Shown: piece after piece, positions 34,372 to 45,416 of the stretch | Numbering within the stretch: the first letter of the stretch is position 1 | Layout of the letters: each line of letters begins with the position of its first letter | Assembly (NCBI RefSeq): GCF_032884065.1 | Contig: NC_088864.1 | Location: forward strand, 20,636,654-20,700,653 | From: Artemia franciscana | Taxonomy: Eukaryota > Arthropoda > Branchiopoda > Anostraca > Artemiidae | Length of the DNA: 64,000 nt | Direction: 5' to 3' | Notes under the pieces: generated by a model | Database searches by the model: none | What the model saw: the letters and a program-made list of their open reading frames with translations, nothing else | What the model was told of the DNA's origin: nothing | Program-made: the position numbers and the translations under genes

Positions 34372-35112
34372 AAATATGAAACCAGCTACTAACTTCATTT
34401 CTTACCTTAACCGCAGCAATGTCTGTAAAAAGTCCCTAAAACTTTGTCTACAGGATCTATAAAGATTAACCTAAAAATTATCATCATGCAAAGTGATTTG
34501 ATTCCTACATAAACTAGGCTAATACCACTCATTCTTTTTACCTTTTTTATAGACGGATTTAATTAGATTTTTCTAAAATTGCTATATAGTTCTCCTTTTT
34601 CAAGAATCACATACATAATCTTTTGTAGCTTATTTCTAACCTCATAACCACCATATTAAAAAACTCATTTATCGCGCTATCAGGACCTGGAAACTTATTC
34701 CTTTTAGTGCTGTTACTAGTTGTTCTTCTCCAATGCCATTTCTAGCCAATCAAGAGAGCTTATGCGGGAATACTTTCAAAATTGTATCCCTGTTTTACTG
34801 TCATAAGATAATGGATGAGACAGGCCAATAAATTGCCTTAGTATGCTTCATTATTATGTCTTGTGTTATATATTTGCCTAAAATAAAAAATCAGTGAGAA
34901 AGCAACACTAATTTTCATTTTGAAAATGTAAACATAGATGATGCTCTTCTCTCACATCCAAAGTGTCACAAACTTTTTTACATTTGTCTATATCTCTTCC
35001 TGTAATTCTATTGAGGGCCTTGCCATCCTGGGCTTTCGCATATCCTTCCTGTTCACCTTCCCCAGATTTCTTTAGGTGCCTATTTAGAGCTGGGTTACGA
35101 CTCTAGCTGAGC

Positions 35113-35140
35113 TACAGGCAACGCTATAGCGTTGCCTGTA
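35113..35140. repeat. Perfect 28-bp palindrome
   Basis: TACAGGCAACGCTA joined directly to its reverse complement TAGCGTTGCCTGTA, no loop. It lies just before a module cluster, as does the palindrome at 54580. Confidence 0.95.
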
Positions 35141-35179
35141 ATAAAAGCCATAAGAATCCAATGTTTATTTTTTTCCAAA

Positions 35180-36390
35180 AGCACTTAGTATGGAAGGGAT
35201 GGTTGTATAAGCTTCGGAGGGGCCAATCGAATTTCCAATCGATTAAGCGATTGGAAATTTGAAGTTCTATGGCTTTTTTTAAAAGTTAAAAGGGATCAGA
35301 GGGCTACTAGCCCTCCCCTCAACGCCCTTGTTTTCCCAAATGTATCTGATTAAAACTTTAAGATAGCCATTTTGTTAAAAATAGTTAAAAGATAAGAGTC
35401 GAAAGAGATCGGAGAGCAACTAGCCCCCCCCCCACCTATTTCCCTGAAAATGCATCCGATCGAAATTATGGAATAGCCGTTTTTTTAAAAATAGTTCATG
35501 TATCTGATAATACTAACTCTGGGGTTGACACAACCCCCCCAGTGGCAGGGGACAGATATTGTAAGCTATGCCCCGTGGGCACACAAGATTTTTATGGAAG
35601 GGATGGTCGTGTAAACTTCAGAGGGCACTCATTTGATTGGAAATCGAAATTTCTAGTTCTTTTTTAAGAGACAAAAATGGTGGAAGACATGGAACCATCC
35701 CTTTTCCCCAAAAACATCCATTGTGTTCGAAATATTCCAACGGTCAGATAACAAGAAGTTAGGAATCAACATAACCCCCTGGGCCAGGGGAAAGGGTTTT
35801 AACTTTATGCCCCAGGGAATATAAAGTTTTTACTATAGGTGGTCGTACAAGCTTTGGAGGGAACTCAAATGATTAGAAATTGAAATTTCTAGTTTCCTTT
35901 TTAAGAATAAAAAATGATCGAATGGCAGTTAGTCCCGTCACTCTGTTTTCCCAAAGTGTTTCCGATCAAATTTCTGAAATAATCTTTTTTCCAAAATAGA
36001 CCAAAGATCATGTAACAAAACTCCGGGGATTTCACAACCCTCCAGAACCTTGGTGAAAGTGCTGTAAATTATACCCTGGGGGCATATAAGATTTTTGCGG
36101 AAGGAGTGGCCGTATAAACTTCAGAGGGAGCTCATTCGAATGGAAATTGAAAATTCTAGTTCCTTTTTTAAGAGTAAAGTTGGACTTGAGGGTAACTTGC
36201 CCCTCCTAGCCTCTTTCTCCGAATCCACCCGATCGAATTTTCTAAGATAGCCATTTTGTTAAAACAAGTTCAAAGATCAGATTACAAAAACTTCAGAGTC
36301 GACACAGCCCCCAAAAGCCTGGGGAAAAGTGTTGTAAGTTATGCCCTAGGGGCATAAGGTTTTTATGTGAGGGTTTTTAAAATAGTTCAA
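35180..36390 (+). repeat. Module cluster, + orientation, 3-4 units
   Basis: GGATGGTTGTATAAGCTTCG, GGATGGTCGTGTAAACTTC, GGTGGTCGTACAAGCTTTGG and GTGGCCGTATAAACTTC mark units near 35198, 35604, 35838 and 36107. The usual TTTCTAG/CCTTTTTAAGAG and GATAGCCATTTTGTT blocks follow each. Confidence 0.82.
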
Positions 36391-36985
36391 AGATCTGATA
36401 GGAAGGTGGCAGTATCTAAACTCTTGTTTGTAGTGAAACTATATTTGTCTTGAACAATCTTGGAAAGAACTAATAGAATTAATCTGTATATTTGATATTT
36501 AATATTATTAATTGCTGAACAGTGAGAAAAGGAGGCAATACCCAAACTCTGGTTTGTAGTTTTTTTTTTTATTTCAAGCTTGATTTGCATATTCAATTTA
36601 AGTTTAACTCGTTTTAAGGTTTATTTATTCATTTATATTAATACCCTATGTATTTTTGTTTGCCATGATTGTTTATTTAATTTCTATCGGTTTTGGGTTG
36701 CATTTATACTTCAATAGCAAAATATTTTTGTTTATTTAAACTTGATTTGCATATTCAGTTTAAGCTTTACTCTTTTGAAGATTTATTTACTCATTTATAT
36801 TAGTACCTATCGTGTGTTTTTTTTATGATTGTTTATTTAATTTCTGTTCGTTTTGGGTTTCATTTATTCTTTCATAGTTATTTCTAGTCGTTTTGAGTTT
36901 GAGTTACTGTAGGTTTCTATTTCTTCTGATCTTAAGTTTACTATGACCTTTACTTTTCTTTGAAAAACTGCTTTTCCAAAAAGTC
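36391..36985. repeat. AT-rich dispersed repeat fragments
   Basis: 36400-36560 resembles the 260-bp units at 15005-15560. CTTGATTTGCATATTCA then GTTTATTTATTCATTTATAT occurs near 36586 and again, varied, near 36747; the same string flanks MITE copy A near 15810. Short frames here are not convincing. Confidence 0.65.
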
Positions 36986-37012
36986 ATTCTAAATAATATA
37001 TCGTAAAAAGAC

Positions 37013-37162
37013 TCAAGAGGTGGCGGGACAGCTGAAAAAATGACCAGAAATGAGCATGCCAATCAGAAATAGAAATCCAATCAAGCTCAAGAGAGCACAA
37101 ACGAGTAATTTTAGAAACTTTTTTCGATAGAATTTGAGGATTATTTTGGACAGGATAAGATA
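37013..37162 (-). CDS. Possible N-terminus with one membrane segment (uncertain)
   Basis: A 49-codon ATG-started minus-strand frame: about 16 basic residues' worth of N-terminus (MTYLILSKIILKFYRKKF), then a strongly hydrophobic run (LLVCALLSLIGFLFLIGML) and a stop after SCPATS. This is what the start of a type II membrane protein looks like, and a splice out before the stop would be needed. An overlapping ATG-started frame on the same strand (36984-37190) has no such pattern. No homology recognised. Chance is a real possibility in this AT-rich DNA. Confidence 0.2.
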   Translation of the reverse strand, partial: YLILSKIILKFYRKKFLKLLVCALLSLIGFLFLIGMLISGHFFSCPATS

Positions 37163-37524
37163 TGTCATATACTTGTTGTTGGTTTGCCATTTTCCAAAAA
37201 AACTTGTGGAATACACGTTTCGTAGGTTACTAGGCTACTCTTGAACGGAATCTGCCACAATCCAATTATATACGTATGATACCAGGGACTATGTCAGAGC
37301 TCTGCCTCTTTAGGTGGAAGAAAATCCGACCAACTTTTTTTCTGATTGTTTTTTCTAACAGGAACTGAAGGTACTGCCAGAGATCGGGAAGTTTTTAAGG
37401 AATTTAATACCTCAGTAAGACAGCAATCTAGATTGTTAATAATCGAAAGAATTACATTTAGACACAGAAGATAGAAATCTTAATTTTCGAAAGGATTTAA
37501 TCGAGAACGTGATGATACAAGTCT

Positions 37525-37597
37525 CTATGTACATTGTTCCAGCACATCTTCTTGGAACAATTTTATTTCTTGAAAGTTCACCTCTTGTTGCCGAAAC
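37525..37597 (-). CDS. Possible terminal exon, minus strand (uncertain)
   Basis: After the acceptor-like TTTCCTTGCAG, a 73-nt stretch reads FRQQEVNFQEIKLFQEDVLE then QCT and TAG. The glutamine/glutamate-rich amphipathic composition is protein-like, but an alternative frame through the same bases is open for longer. It could follow the candidate exon at 38059-38346 if the latter's frame is broken or it splices earlier. Family unknown. Confidence 0.25.
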
Positions 37598-38058
37598 CTG
37601 CAAGGAAATTCAATTCAATTTAGTTAAAAAATAGGCAGCGGACAAGCCAAATTTTCGTTTTAGTCGTCAAAACACAAATAGATGTACAATCCATAGTTAA
37701 CACTTAAATAAATCCAATCGTCTACTTAAAATCAGTACGCAATAACTGACTAGTCAAAATATAATGTAACTAACGAACTAAAGCTGTAGCTATTCTTACT
37801 TACTAGCAGTAACGTTATAAAACTTTACATATGAGGGAACAAAGCTTTTCAAATATCTGTTTCGAGACAAATTGATTGGCTGTATACGAGGTATAGCTTC
37901 TGCCACTGTTCTTGCGGGTCTTTCTCCATTTGGTTTGACATCAGGGGGCAGTATGGATCGATGGGATTAATACTGCTCCCTCGAATTCAAGGTAAGAATG
38001 ATTTCTGAGCAAAAAATTAGTCGAGACATGTGCTGATCGACTCGTTACTTGATGTGAG

Positions 38059-38346
38059 TCAGTAACCACAAAGTTTAAATAGAAGTGACCCAGAATCATA
38101 GATATAAGGGAAATTTCTATCCTCCGGAACAATAGATGTATACGGTGGCAAATAACTAGTAAACCGCTTCAAGAAAGGGGACTTAGCTTTTGAAAGATCA
38201 CTATCAAAATCGTCATAAAGCGTCAACTTTTCCCAGCAGACCATATTTGGTGGGTAATCTTTGACAGCGATACGCAAGGCATGGTATATTTCTGGGAAGA
38301 ATTGTCGTGATCTATCGGCATTTAAATACAAATAAGCACCATGTTC
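38059..38346 (-). CDS. Candidate coding exon, unknown protein
   Basis: After an acceptor-like GCAGCTGATCTTAG, an open minus-strand stretch of 95 codons begins EHGAYLYLNADRSRQFFPEI, continues YHALRIAVKDYPPNMVCWEK, then FLKRFTSYLPPYTSIVPEDR, and ends with TGA at 38059. Its proline/aromatic-rich, charge-balanced composition is the most protein-like of the unannotated frames in this half of the window. A second frame opens just before its end (YLNFVVTDSHQ...), which has a CAA|GTAACG donor-like site, so a frameshift or pseudogene is possible. I do not recognise the family; no ATG start lies within the exon. Confidence 0.4.
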   Translation of the reverse strand, partial: EHGAYLYLNADRSRQFFPEIYHALRIAVKDYPPNMVCWEKLTLYDDFDSDLSKAKSPFLKRFTSYLPPYTSIVPEDRNFPYIYDSGSLLFKLCGY

Positions 38347-38689
38347 CTAAGATCAGCTGCAAAACAAAATTAGTAATAGCAAGAAGCTTGCATTGATGCT
38401 TCTTAGGAACTACTGACAAAATATAGCCAGAGGGCTGACCTAAGGTGGATCTAGCCAGGTGATCTGTCGAAAATTCTGACCTTCTCGAGCTATCAGAGTT
38501 TAGATAATGCTCAATAATACAAACTGTAATAAATACACCAAAAACTAACTGTAAAATATCTAAATTTTTCTTGCTTCGTCAATATTAAAGCGAAGAACAT
38601 TATCCCACAAAGAAACCATGGTTATTAAAGCCTTGCTTGCAATTGCGTATCCCTGATGTTCGTTTTTCCAACTCTTTACATCGATTAAA
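38347..38689. other. Unassigned DNA upstream of candidate exon
   Basis: AT-rich, no further exon recognised. Confidence 0.4.
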
Positions 38690-40160
38690 TAAAACAAGAG
38701 CTAAGAGCTCATATGACACTTGTGACGAGGTTGGAAGAGCCAAGAGCTCATGGCATGAGCTCTAGCAAAATTCTAAGAATCAATAGATTGATTTAAAAGG
38801 AAAATCAGAGGCTTATTGTAGGTCTGAATTTAAAATAAGAGCTCTAAGAAGTCCTTCTAAATACCAAAATTCATTAGGATCCAATCACCCACTCGTAAGT
38901 TAAAATGCTTCATTTTTTAATTGTTCCTCTCCCTTCAGCCCCCCAGATGGTCGAATTGGGGAAAATGACTTTATAAAGTCAATTTATGCACGTCCCTGAC
39001 ACGCTTACCAATATTTTTCGCCCTAGCACGTCTAGAAGCACCGGACTCGCCAAAGTTCTGGAACCCCCCTAACTCCCCCAAAGAGGGCAAATCCAGTCCG
39101 GTCACGTCAATCACGAACCTACGACATTTGATTCTTCTACCCACCATGTTTCATCCCAATCTCTCCACTCTAAGCGTTTTCCAAGATTTCCGGTTTCCTC
39201 CTCGAGCTCCTCCCTCCAGCTCCCCTCTCCCAATGTCACCAGGTCTGGTCAGGATTTAAAATAAGAGCTCTGAGACATGAGTTCCTTCTAAATATCAAAT
39301 TTCATAAAGATCCGGTCACCCGTTCTTAAGTTAAAAATAGCACAATTTTTCTAATTTTTCCGAATGAACAACCCCCCCCCCCCAAATCCCCCAAAGAGAG
39401 CGGATTCAGTCCGGTTATGTCAATAACGTATCTAAGACTTGTGCTTTTTCTTCCCACCAAGTTTCATCCCGATCTACCCACTCCAAGCGTTTTCCAACGC
39501 TTATGGTTATTAGTCCCCCAACTCCCCTCAAGAGAGCGGATCCGTTCCAATTATGTCAATCATGCATCTAGAACTTGTGCTTATTCTTCCCATCAAGTTT
39601 CATCCTGATTTCTCCACTCTAAGCTTTTTCCAAGATTTCCAGTCTCCAAGATATTTGTTTCCCCCGTCCAACCCCTATGTCCCAGGATCTGATTCGAATT
39701 GAAATTAGAGCATTTGAGACATAAGATCTTTCTATGCATCAAGTTTCATTAAGATCTGATCATCCATTCGTAAGATAAAGATACCTCAATTTTCATGTTT
39801 TTCAAGATTTCCGATCCCCCCCCCCCCGAACTCCCCCCAATGTCACCAGGTCTTGTCAGGATTTGAAATAAGAGCTTTGAAGCACAAGATCCTATTAAAT
39901 ATCCAATTTCGTTAAGATCCGATCACAAGTCGTAAGATAAAAATACCTCATTTTTTTCTAATTTTCCGAATTAACCGTCCCCCAATCCCTCCCAAATAGT
40001 CGAATCGGGGAAACGACTATTTCTAATTCAATCTGGTCTGGTCCCTGATACGCCTGCTAAACTTCATCGTCCTAGCTTATCTGGAAGTGCCAAAACTAGC
40101 ATTACCGGGACCGAAAGAATTTCTGGTCGCTATATGTCACTTGGTAAATACCAAGTGCCA
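38690..40160. repeat. Diverged tandem repeat family (AAATAAGAGCTCT)
   Basis: ATTTAAAATAAGAGCTCT followed by CCTTCTAAATA-CAAATTTCATTA-GATCCGATCACCC and CGTAAGTTAAAA recurs near 38827, 39253, 39702 and 39860. Between repeats are CAAGTTTCATCCCGATCT and CTCTAAGCGTTTTCCAAG blocks (39140, 39460, 39595) and C-runs. Reading frames inside are not conserved between units, so I treat it as non-coding repeat DNA. Confidence 0.8.
38744..38762. repeat. 19-bp palindrome
   Basis: GAGCTCATGGCATGAGCTC: nine-base arms around a single central G, at the start of the AAATAAGAGCTCT repeat region. Confidence 0.95.
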
Positions 40161-40162
40161 TA

Positions 40163-40445
40163 AAAACTTTTTTTTTTAATTGCAAGTAAGGAGCAACATC
40201 AAAACTTAAAACGAACAGAAATTATTCTGTTGTTGAAAGGGGTTGCCCCCTTTTCGACGCCTCGGTCTTTGCACCAAAGTTGACTCTTTCTCACAACTCT
40301 ACTTTTTAAAACAATAAAAACTTTAGCGTAAAGAGCAAGGCGTTGAGAAGGGGGCAAATCCTTTCATACAGGGAATAATCTCTGTTCGAATTAAGTTTTA
40401 ATCTTGCTCCTTACTTGCAGTTAAAAACTTTTTTTTATCAAATTT
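40163..40445. repeat. FB-B hairpin
   Basis: Arms with TGCAAGTAAGGAGCAACAT and its complement, and CTTTAGCGTAAAGAGC in the right arm; a variant with GCAAG where other copies have GAAAG. Confidence 0.9.
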
Positions 40446-40885
40446 CTGAACGTTTTTGAATTAATGCATCTTTTGTTTTTGGCTCACCGCACATGAATAA
40501 TTAAAGAACAAATTTGTATATTAATTTTTTTGGCTAAATGGATTTCTCATATTTTTGAACGGACGATTTTGATAAAAAAAAAAGGTGCGGGGGAGGAGGC
40601 CTAGCTGTCCTCCAATTTTTGGTTACTTAAAAAGGTAACTAGAGCTTTTTATTTTTTTTTTTATGAACGGTTTTATTAGTAATGAATATACGTAACTTAT
40701 GAATTAACTTGCGTAACGAACTTCTATATTTGTATATTTTTATTGCGTATATCAGGGGGTACGCCCCCCCCCCGTCAATGCCTCGCTCTTTACAGTAAAG
40801 CTTTAATTTTGTCACAATTCTTTAAGAATGACCCCTAAATCACAAAGGCCATAGAATAAATAGTTGAAATTATTAAAAATACTTT
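40446..40885 (-). mobile_element. Composite foldback element, inverted middle part
   Basis: Reverse complement of the segment between the two foldbacks (compare 47060-47360): TTTCTGAACGTTTTTGAATT, GGAGGCCTAGCTGTCC, ACGTAACTTATGAATTAAC, and then part of the first foldback, ending AATTATTAAAAATACTTT. It runs straight into a + strand head at 40886, a head-to-head junction. Confidence 0.85.
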
Positions 40886-41186
40886 TAAACAGTTCGTGGT
40901 AACGAACTGTAGTAGGGAGCGACCCGGCTCAATAGTAACCGAAACTCTAAAAAACGAAATTTTAATACCAATAGTTACATCAACAGAATTGCGTTTTAAT
41001 GCTAATTTTAAATATATAAGTTTCATCAAGTTTAGTTTTACCCATCGAAAGTTACGAGCCAGAGAAAATTTGCCTTATTTTAGAAAATAGGGAGAAACAC
41101 TTCCTAAAAGTCATAGAATCTTGAAAATAACGCCATCAGATTCAGCGTATCAAAGGACCCTACTGTAGAAGTTTCAAGCTCCTATC

Positions 41187-41815
41187 TAGTAATGTTGCTC
41201 CTTACTTGCAGTTAAAAACTTTTTTTATCCAATTTCTGAACGTTTTTGAATTAATGCATCTTTTGTTTTTGGCTCACCGCACATGAACAAATGTCAAAAA
41301 ACTACTGGACAGCACACGTCTATCGTATGCATGGAATGGAGGGGAGGGCCCAATCTCAGATCAAAAGCCTTTCTGTCAGAGATCCAAACAAGGTTGGAAG
41401 GCCAAAAAATTTTGGTGAACAGTTATATTTTAAATTAGGGATTCCAAAAGAATCCCTGAGGTCTTGGATGCAGGTGCGAGCAAACTGTCTCCCTCTTCCC
41501 AGTATTTAGAAAAATAGGTGTCACCCGGAAATGCGGTATACTTGCCCAATTTGCGGTGATCTTGATGGGCTAGACCATTTTCTTTTCAGGCGTCAGGGGC
41601 TAAATGAGCTAAGAGGGAGCTTTCTTGGGGTGGGTGGTCGTGAGCCCCTTCTTGGAACTTTGAAATCGACGTCGAAAATAAATATAGTAGCAGTGGCAAA
41701 TTTTGTCCATAAGGATCTTGTTATTCGAAAGTCGATTGTTACAAAATATAGTTTGTTTGTTGTTATATATGTATGTATGCGGCCTGAAAAATGGCTTTAA
41801 ATACAGTCATTCATT
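41187..41815. other. Insertion inside composite element copy 3
   Basis: First ~95 bp (GTTGCTCCTTACTTGCAG to GCTCACCGCACATGAA) nearly repeat 40395-40495. The rest is a LINE 3' fragment. The interrupted sequence is continuous in other copies (...CTATCTACAAAA...), with TCTA present at both edges, as a short target duplication would leave. Confidence 0.8.
41291..41800 (+). pseudogene. LINE ORF2 C-terminal fragment with Cys/His motif
   Basis: Two adjoining frames. The first (41291-41509) reads NKVGRPKNFGEQLYFKLGIP and LRSWMQVRANCLPL before a stop. The second (41531-41800) reads RYTCPICGDLDGLDHFLF then RRQGLNELRG and ends after MRPEKWL. CPxCG followed by HFLF and a usually conserved Cys (here Arg) is the zinc-knuckle-like C-terminus downstream of RT in several non-LTR clades (family knowledge). 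The frame shift between the parts and the lost last Cys show decay. It is 5' truncated and lies in the insertion within composite copy 3. The clade is not resolved. Confidence 0.75.
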
Positions 41816-42625
41816 CTACAAAAGTGTGAAATTTTGTATTTTTTGCCAAAAGACAGATCACGGATGCGTGTTTATTTGTTTGTTTTTTTGTTGTTTTTTT
41901 TTCTCCAGGGGTGATCGTACTGACGCAGTGGTCCTAGAATGTTGCGAGAGGGCTCATTCTAATGAAAATTAAAAGTTCTAGTGCCCTTTTTAAGTGACTA
42001 AAAAAATTGGAGGGCACCTTGGCCCCCTCCCACGCTCTTTTTTCTCAAAGTCACCAGATCAAAATTTTGAGATATATATTCTGTTCAGCATAGTCGAAAA
42101 CGTATTAAATATTTCTTTGGGGATGACTTAATCCCCTGCAGTCCCCAAGGGAGGGGCTGCAAGTTACAAACTTTGACCATTGTTTACATATAGTAATGGT
42201 TATTATGAAGTGTACAGACGTTTTCAGGGGTAACTTTTTCGCTTTGGGTTGGAGGTGCGTCGAGGAGGGGGATCTTTTCATTGAGGAATTTATCATGAGG
42301 GAAGAGAATTTCCATGAAGGGGGCGCAGGATTGTCTAGCAAAATAAAAAAAAACAATGAGAAAATACTTTTTTTTTAACTGGAAGTAATGAGCAGCATTA
42401 AAACTTAAAACGAACATAAAATATTACGTATATAAGGGGGTTCGTCTCCTCCACAATACCTTGCTCTTTACGCTAAAGCATTTTTAGTAATTTCAACTGT
42501 TTATTCTACGGCCTTTGTGATTCAGGGGTTATTCTTAAGGATTTGGGACAAAATTCAAGCTTTAGTGTAAAGAGCGAGGTATTGACGAGGGGGCAAAACC
42601 CCTCATATATATATAATATATATTA

Positions 42626-43200
42626 TATATATATATTAATATATATATATATAAATGTGCTGTCTGGTTATCCGTCCGTCTGTCTGTCACTAAGTATGAC
42701 GTCAATATATAAAAAAACTAGCTTTAAAAAACTTAAGAGAATTAAAAACTATCTTCTATAAAAAAAATGAAAAAATAAAAAAAAATAAAAAGGAAAAAAA
42801 ACTAGAAAACTAAAAAGAAAAAAGAAAAAATAAAAGAAAAACTGAAAAACTAAAATAGAGAAAACAATTAAAACAGAAAAAAAAATAAAAGAAAAGAACT
42901 AAAAAAAACTAAAATAACTACGACAAAAAGACAAAAACTAAAGAAAAAGAAAAAAGAAAAAAAAACTAAAAAAAGAAAAATTTAAAAACCTAAATTAGGT
43001 AAGACTAAAAAAAAAGGAAAAAAAAGAAAAAAACTAAAAAAAAAGAAAAAAAACTAAAAAAGAACAAAAAGAAACTAAAAAAAAGAAAAAACTAAAAAAG
43101 AAAAACTAAAAATAAAAAACTAAAATAAGACGTCAAAAAAATAAAAAAAATTAAAATAAAAAAAGGAAAAGAAAACTATAATAAAAAATAAAAATCTATA
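42626..43200. repeat. TA-rich start and A-rich simple tract
   Basis: TA-rich to 42650, then TCCGTCCGTCTGTCTGTC, then about 450 bp (42735-43195) made almost only of A-runs punctuated by CT, G and T (AACTAAAAAAGAAAAA-like). TGACGTCA octamers flank it at 42697-42704 and 43203-43210. Non-coding. Confidence 0.9.
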
Positions 43201-43720
43201 AGTGACGTCATGTTCGCAACGCAAAACCAGGCTTGCGGCTCAAAGAGAAAGGGCCAGATTAGGAATGTCCAATTTACGTCATCAATTCGATCCAAAAATG
43301 ACATAGAGTTGCGGGGACCCCGAACACAAGGGACCATTTTGCCCAAAAAACATATAACAATGGTTTCAGGGCAGACGCAACCCTCCAGAGCGCAGGAGGA
43401 AGGGTTGTAGGTTATGCCCCGGGCATATAAAATTTTATGGAACGGATGGTCGTATAAACTTAGGATCAAATGGGATTCATTCGATCGGAAGTTGGAAGAA
43501 ATAGCACCCTTTTTAAAATTCAAAAGTCAATGGAGGGCAAACAACCCCTTCCCACAATCCTATCATTCCCTCAAACACATCCAATCAAAATTTTAAGAGA
43601 ACTATTTGTTCAGCATTATTGAAAGTCCTGTAATCATGTCTTTGGAGATCTCACCCTCCCCAGAGTCTTCGGGTTAAGGCCTGAAAGTTGGGCAATTCGT
43701 TCATTGCTTACAAGTAGTAT
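43201..43720 (+). repeat. Module, 1-2 units, + orientation
   Basis: GGATGGTCGTATAAACTTAG at 43443, CACCCTTTTTAAAATTCAAA, GGAGGGCAAACAACCCC and a TCATGTCTTTGGAGAT end. The 5' portion (43201-43370) is not recognised. Confidence 0.7.
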
Positions 43721-44944
43721 ATGTTATTGATCTTTAATCTAGGGTGACCTGACTCCCTTCATCCCATTGGAGAAGATCTGTAGATTGATCATATTGTCAC
43801 TTTTTTAAAATAAAATATATCTAACGCTATCTAAAATCTTGTGTGTTTGTTGTGAGGAGGTGTAAATGGTCAGAAATCATATTGCCTACACCTAGTGGTT
43901 GGTATTAGATATTCCGTGATTATAACACAAATGTCATAAGCATCCCTAGAGTTGTGGGGACCCACTTTTATCAAATGTTTCATTTTGATTCGACTTTTTT
44001 ACTAATATTTGAGTTGAAAGGGGGCGTAATAGATTTTTATGGGTCTTCAGGAATCCCATAAAGTAATCTAGATAACACTTTTGTCCACTCCTTGATACAC
44101 GATAAAATAATTACGAATTAAAATTTCTATGGTATGAAAAATGATATCCAATGACAGGAAGTTATTAGACTAAGGCTGTTATTATTTCGTAAGATGATTA
44201 GGGGGAGTGGTCTTGTAGAAGTTTTTGCGGCTGAAATATACTGCGGAGGGAATTTTTCCATGTATAGCATTTTCGACGGTCAATTTTCAGGGTAAATGCA
44301 CCTAATACCAAAATTGAAACTTCTGTTAGTCTTCTAAAGAGTCAAATGTACAAAAAAACTCAAAAACTAATATGGTGATTATTATTGCAAAAACAACTTT
44401 TTTTAATAATCAAAAGTTCGTTGTCAATTTAAATTTTAATTCTGAAGTTATAGTTTATTAAATGTAAATTTTTATTTTATTTTTCTCCTTTTTTCTTACA
44501 AAAATGAACTGAATCGAATAGAAATTAAAAAAAACAACTAATTTTTCTTAAAAAAAGAGCGAAACCTATCATGAATTTATAGTTTACAAAAAAAAAAATC
44601 ACACTCAACCTAAACTCGAAACAAAAAGAAATTACTAGGAAAATTAACGAGGAAGTCGTCTTTGTTGTTACCCAATTATAATTTTAAAAGAACAGATATT
44701 GAAGTTGAAAGAAACAGGTATTAGACTTAATAAGAAATGAAACCAATAATAAACTTAGAAAGTACGAAAAATAAAATTAATGTTCCGCTCAAACTCAAAA
44801 CGAATAGAAACTACTAAATATATGAAGCGGTAAATTTTCCCCTTTGCACACCAATTATAACGCGATTGTCATTCGCGCTTTAATATATGTTTTAAGCGAT
44901 TTCAAAGCAACAGTGAAATAAAAAAAATGGATTTTGTCAGAAAT
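43721..44944. other. AT-rich DNA, nothing recognised
   Basis: No exon, RNA gene or clear repeat family. Confidence 0.4.
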
Positions 44945-45290
44945 AAAACTCATGGCTGCATCCTGAGTGAAGGGTTTACCTGGCTTCAGCTAACTACCCC
45001 CCAATCGACTAGAGGTTAAATTTCTGGTTAAAAATACTACAAAATGCAACTGAACTAATTTTGATACATTTTACAGGTTTTTCTGTAACCACCCTCGAAC
45101 AAAACATCCAAAACAAAGCATCCAGAGTGAAGGGTGTTACCGGGCTTCACCCCCCCCCCACCCCTCGCTCAAAGGTTCAATTCTACTCGTAAACAACGCT
45201 ATAAAAATGCAAATAAATAAATTTTGATGCTTTTTTTGTTAACACCTCCCTCATAAAATCGCATCCCCCCCCCATCGAAAATAATTCTAT
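44945..45290. repeat. Two-copy ~167-bp tandem repeat
   Basis: GCATCC..AGTGAAGGG.TTACC.GGCTTCA begins near 44957 and 45118, each followed by a C-run, a GGTT(A/C)AA block, AAAATGCAA and TTTTGATGC/ATACATTTT. A third GCATCCCCC start appears near 45263. Confidence 0.75.
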
Positions 45291-45416
45291 ATATATCCAT
45301 ATAAAAACTAAAATGTTAAAAATACATAGGCTATTGTTTTCAATGAAATACATTTTAGAGTTTGTAAAACGAAAGAACAGCAAAAGAAAGCACCCTTTTT
45401 TTTATTTATAATTGAT

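Larger units (their letters stand above)
33541..35112. other. AT-rich DNA, little recognised
   Basis: Apart from one minus-strand exon candidate (33915) and a small hairpin (34332), I see no gene or repeat family here. Confidence 0.45.
40886..42625 (+). mobile_element. Composite foldback element, copy 3, interrupted
   Basis: Hairpin head CAGTTCGT/ACGAACTG at 40890-40909; matches the family to ...CAAGCTCCTATCTA at 41188, is interrupted by about 630 bp, and resumes at TCTACAAAAGTGTG (41815). It then runs through the poly-T tract, the AAGTTCTAGTGCCC module and the first foldback (42370-42625). It ends in TA-rich sequence; the second foldback is absent. Confidence 0.85.
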
